Assembly: GCF_949628265.1 (NCBI RefSeq)
Contig: NC_088790.1
Coordinates: forward strand, 5,336,545-5,400,544
DNA length: 64,000 nt
Reading direction: 5' to 3'
Origin: Cloeon dipterum
Taxonomy: Eukaryota; Arthropoda; Insecta; Ephemeroptera; Baetidae
The stretch's first letter is position 1. Each line of letters opens with the position of its first letter. Positions 61,631 through 64,000 of this stretch are shown here, one piece after another. The notes under the pieces were generated by a model, which made no database searches, had not been told where the DNA came from, and was given only the letters and a program-made list of their open reading frames with translations. Both the position numbers and the translations under genes were made by a program.

Positions 61631-62452
61631 TTACTTCAATTCTGGATCACTCTGGTCGTCCGGACTGGCCGGCGGCTCGGCCTTGGGCTCTTCTCTGCTC
61701 CTCATCAGTTGATCAAAGTAATAGGGAAATCCCGTGGTGGCGGGAAAAATGAAGGGTTGGCGTGCCAGGGGAGAGGCAAGGCGGAACAGCGACTGTGTCG
61801 GCTCCTCGCGGCCCACGTCAATGTCCTCCTCATCGTCTTCCGTTTGCCTGATTTCTGGCTCTGGCGCCAAGAGGCTGGCGACGTCGAACTGGCGCTTGCG
61901 GGCGACGGGGGTGCAGCTGGTGGCGCCCTCGAGCAGGCCGGGGAACTGTCCGAAGGGCAGGTTGGTGGCCATCATGCCGCCCCAGCTGGGAGGGGACGTG
62001 GACGGCGGCGGACTCGGCGAGTCCTCCTCCTCCACGGCCAGACCCATGTGTTTGCGCACTTTGCGTTGTGCTTTCCTGCGCCGGAAGTCGCCCTTCTTGA
62101 AGTCCTCCACGTTGGCCGGGTGGATGGCCCAGTAGTGGCCCTTACCGTTGGCGCTGCGCCCTGATTTGACGAAGCAGTCGTTCAGAGAGAGATTGTGTCT
62201 GATGCTGTTTCGCCAGCCGGGGCCGCGCGTCTGGAAGTACGGATAGTGCTCCAGGATGTAGTTGTAGATGTCCGACAGCACGAGCTTCTTCTCGGGCGAG
62301 CTCAGGATGGCCATCGCGATCAGCCCGATGTAGCTGTGCTGCGGCTTTGGCTCCTCCGCCGCGCGGTAAATTCGCGGGTCGAATTTGTAGCCATACAGAC
62401 CGGGCAAATCGTGTTGACGCATTCCGGCGACGGCTGCGGCTGCCATTGCGGT
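61631..62452 (-). CDS. foxQ2: Fork head transcription factor FoxQ2 (main coding exon)
   Basis: From the ATG at 62446 the exon encodes 271 residues. The fork head domain spans about residues 32-132: EEPKPQHSYIGLIAMAILSS, helix 3 WRNSIRHNLSLNDCFVK, wing GKGHYWAIHP and a basic FRRRKAQRKVRKHMGL end. KPQHSYIGLIAMAILSS and NVEDFKKGDFRRRKAQRKVR are characteristic of insect FoxQ2, the class of Drosophila fd102C. A C-terminal FDVASLL at residues 187-193 fits the EH1 motif that recruits the Groucho co-repressor. FoxQ2 acts in the nucleus in anterior head patterning in many animals. The rest is proline, serine and acid-rich. A CAG acceptor (62453-62455) directly precedes the exon, and the frame stays open to it (Thr-Ala-Met), so an upstream exon is likely. 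It may add N-terminal residues. The exon is very GC-rich compared with its flanks. Confidence 0.88.
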   Translation of the reverse strand, partial: TAMAAAAVAGMRQHDLPGLYGYKFDPRIYRAAEEPKPQHSYIGLIAMAILSSPEKKLVLSDIYNYILEHYPYFQTRGPGWRNSIRHNLSLNDCFVKSGRSANGKGHYWAIHPANVEDFKKGDFRRRKAQRKVRKHMGLAVEEEDSPSPPPSTSPPSWGGMMATNLPFGQFPGLLEGATSCTPVARKRQFDVASLLAPEPEIRQTEDDEEDIDVGREEPTQSLFRLASPLARQPFIFPATTGFPYYFDQLMRSREEPKAEPPASPDDQSDPELK

Positions 62453-64000
62453 CTGTTAACATAATTAAGAGATATTGTTACAATTTTTAAAAGAAATGCC
62501 ACAAACATTCTGGCGGTGTAAAATTAAAATTTTGACCGTTATCATTGGAGTTTATGGAATGATGCCTCTTTTGCGTCTGATTATTGAGAAAAATGAGACA
62601 TTTAAGTGTCCTCGGTTAATTCCTCGGTTAATTCAGAAGTAATAACTGTCCGTTTGCTTTTACGCGGTCAGATAACCTTTCAAAGAAAAATAAGCAAATA
62701 GAAAATTGAATTATAATTTTTGTTAATGCGACTATTAACAGTAAAATATATCATATTATAGTGGTAATTGAAAATATTTCAGCTAACTTACTAATAACGT
62801 GATTAAAATTTGTTTATTCAGGTTATGGAAAAACCTTGCTTATTTTTCTTATTTCGTCCTATTGTTGAAGAGGAATTTTAATTCAGAAAGAAATCAAACT
62901 CAATTTGGAGTTTTCTTTCCTTTCTAAATCGTCTGAATCGTACAGTATATAGAGATCCAGTTGCAAATATTTTATTTATTTTTAATGAAAAACTGTGAAA
63001 AACAAAGTATAAAATAGTTACTTTAGGCGTATATTGGTGCTCTTTTTTACTTTATCGATTTTACTTAATGTTTTCAGGCTTCTTAAATAATTCAGCTATC
63101 TGAACCTAAATTTAGGGTGAATATAGGATCAAATTAAATATAAATTTAAATAGGAAAAGGTCCCTATTTTTACACTTAATTTCGATAAACGTATAAAGAT
63201 TAAATTTTTCAATATTTTCTCTGCAATTTTTCTGTGACCTCCAGCTCCTATATACGCCCATATAATTTAGGTGCTAATAAATAAGGAGTATTTTGGTTTA
63301 CATTTTTAAACAATTTTTTATCTTCTTAAAAATTACCGAAGGCTTTTTCATTTTCAGCGATTTAACAATTGTTTATCTTTTTATTGCTCAAGCTTCATGT
63401 TCTATGTTTTTAAGACAATATTTTAGACAAAGATATAAATTTATATCATTTATGATTTTTGACAAACAAAACCTTTATCATATAAACATAGATTTAGACA
63501 ATTTTATAATCCTATACCCCGAGAGTAATTAAATTAAGACTTTTAGTCGGCTTTGATTTGTGCTCCTTTTATGTGGAACTAATTTAAATTGAATTTAAAA
63601 TTTTATGTTTTTTGCCTTGCTTTTTTTCTTTATATTGAGCATTGTTACTTAAATAAATATATAACTTGAAGCAATTTTAAATGTTTTAGCGGAAGCTTCA
63701 TATATTCCACATATTATAAACCACTCTTTATATAAAGAAAAAACCCGAGGACAATTTAAATTCAATACAAATCAATTTCACAAAACGAGTACAAGAGCAG
63801 GAGCACATATACGCAGAGAATATTAATAAGGTTCACTAAATTCTTATTTTCTCGAGGAGGATTAAAAATTGTCAAATTATAAATATAAGTGGTTAGGTTT
63901 ATTTTTAAATAAATCTTGAAATATCAGGCCCAATTTTATGGCAGTAAATTTCATAAAAAAATAGCAAATAATTCCATGAAGTTTTTGCAATTACAACCTT
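62453..64000 (-). other. Upstream intron or 5' flank of foxQ2
   Basis: Strongly AT-rich. No exon that would splice to the acceptor at 62453 could be recognised, and the open frame at 63293-63532 has no recognisable content. The first foxQ2 exon or promoter may lie here or beyond the window. Confidence 0.5.

Noticed and set aside
61709-62464. Plus-strand and other-frame open frames over the foxQ2 exon
   Set aside because: They are GC-driven shadows of the fork head frame.

Overview
The window looks like nuclear DNA from an arthropod, most likely an insect. It is AT-rich and the genes are split by GT-AG introns. Two developmental or matrix genes are strikingly GC-rich. The recognisable families (ADAMTS-like with a PLAC domain, TULIP/group-7-allergen-like, C-type lectin, TAF1C, FoxQ2) are all known from insects. 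The species cannot be fixed from the sequence alone. All gene models below were built by eye from reading frame, splice-site phase and comparison between paralogs.

Layout. (1) 243-4441, plus: the last three coding exons of an ADAMTS-like matrix protein, probably the lonely heart type. (2) 6832-10327, minus: a complete six-exon gene for a secreted protein with two tandem TULIP-type (Grp7-allergen/JHBP-like) domains. (3) 11468-27555, minus: four tandem genes (A to D) for secreted proteins with three C-type lectin domains each. A is divergent; B, C and D are recent duplicates that include their spacers. (4) 28337-32810, plus, head-to-head with lectin D: a TAF1C-like subunit of the RNA polymerase I initiation factor, in ten exons. 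(5) 32811-61630: about 29 kb without a supportable gene, holding dispersed repeats, two long dinucleotide microsatellites, a foldback element, a MITE candidate and several GC-richer islands. (6) 61631-62452, minus: the main coding exon of FoxQ2, with a complete fork head domain and an EH1-like Groucho motif.

Most interesting is the lectin cluster. Each gene pairs a signal peptide and a short lysine-rich amphipathic helix with three CTLDs, and uses coding exons of 42, 26 and 25 nt. The copies are mosaics of one another, which suggests gene conversion or unequal crossing-over. The canonical calcium and sugar-binding motifs are partly or wholly lost. A long open frame across CTLD2 of copy B is a trap: the real first half of the domain lies in another frame.

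The genes do not form one pathway. The matrix, TULIP and lectin genes encode secreted proteins, while TAF1C and FoxQ2 act in the nucleus. The gene-poor stretch beside FoxQ2 is a plausible regulatory landscape, but nothing in the sequence proves that.
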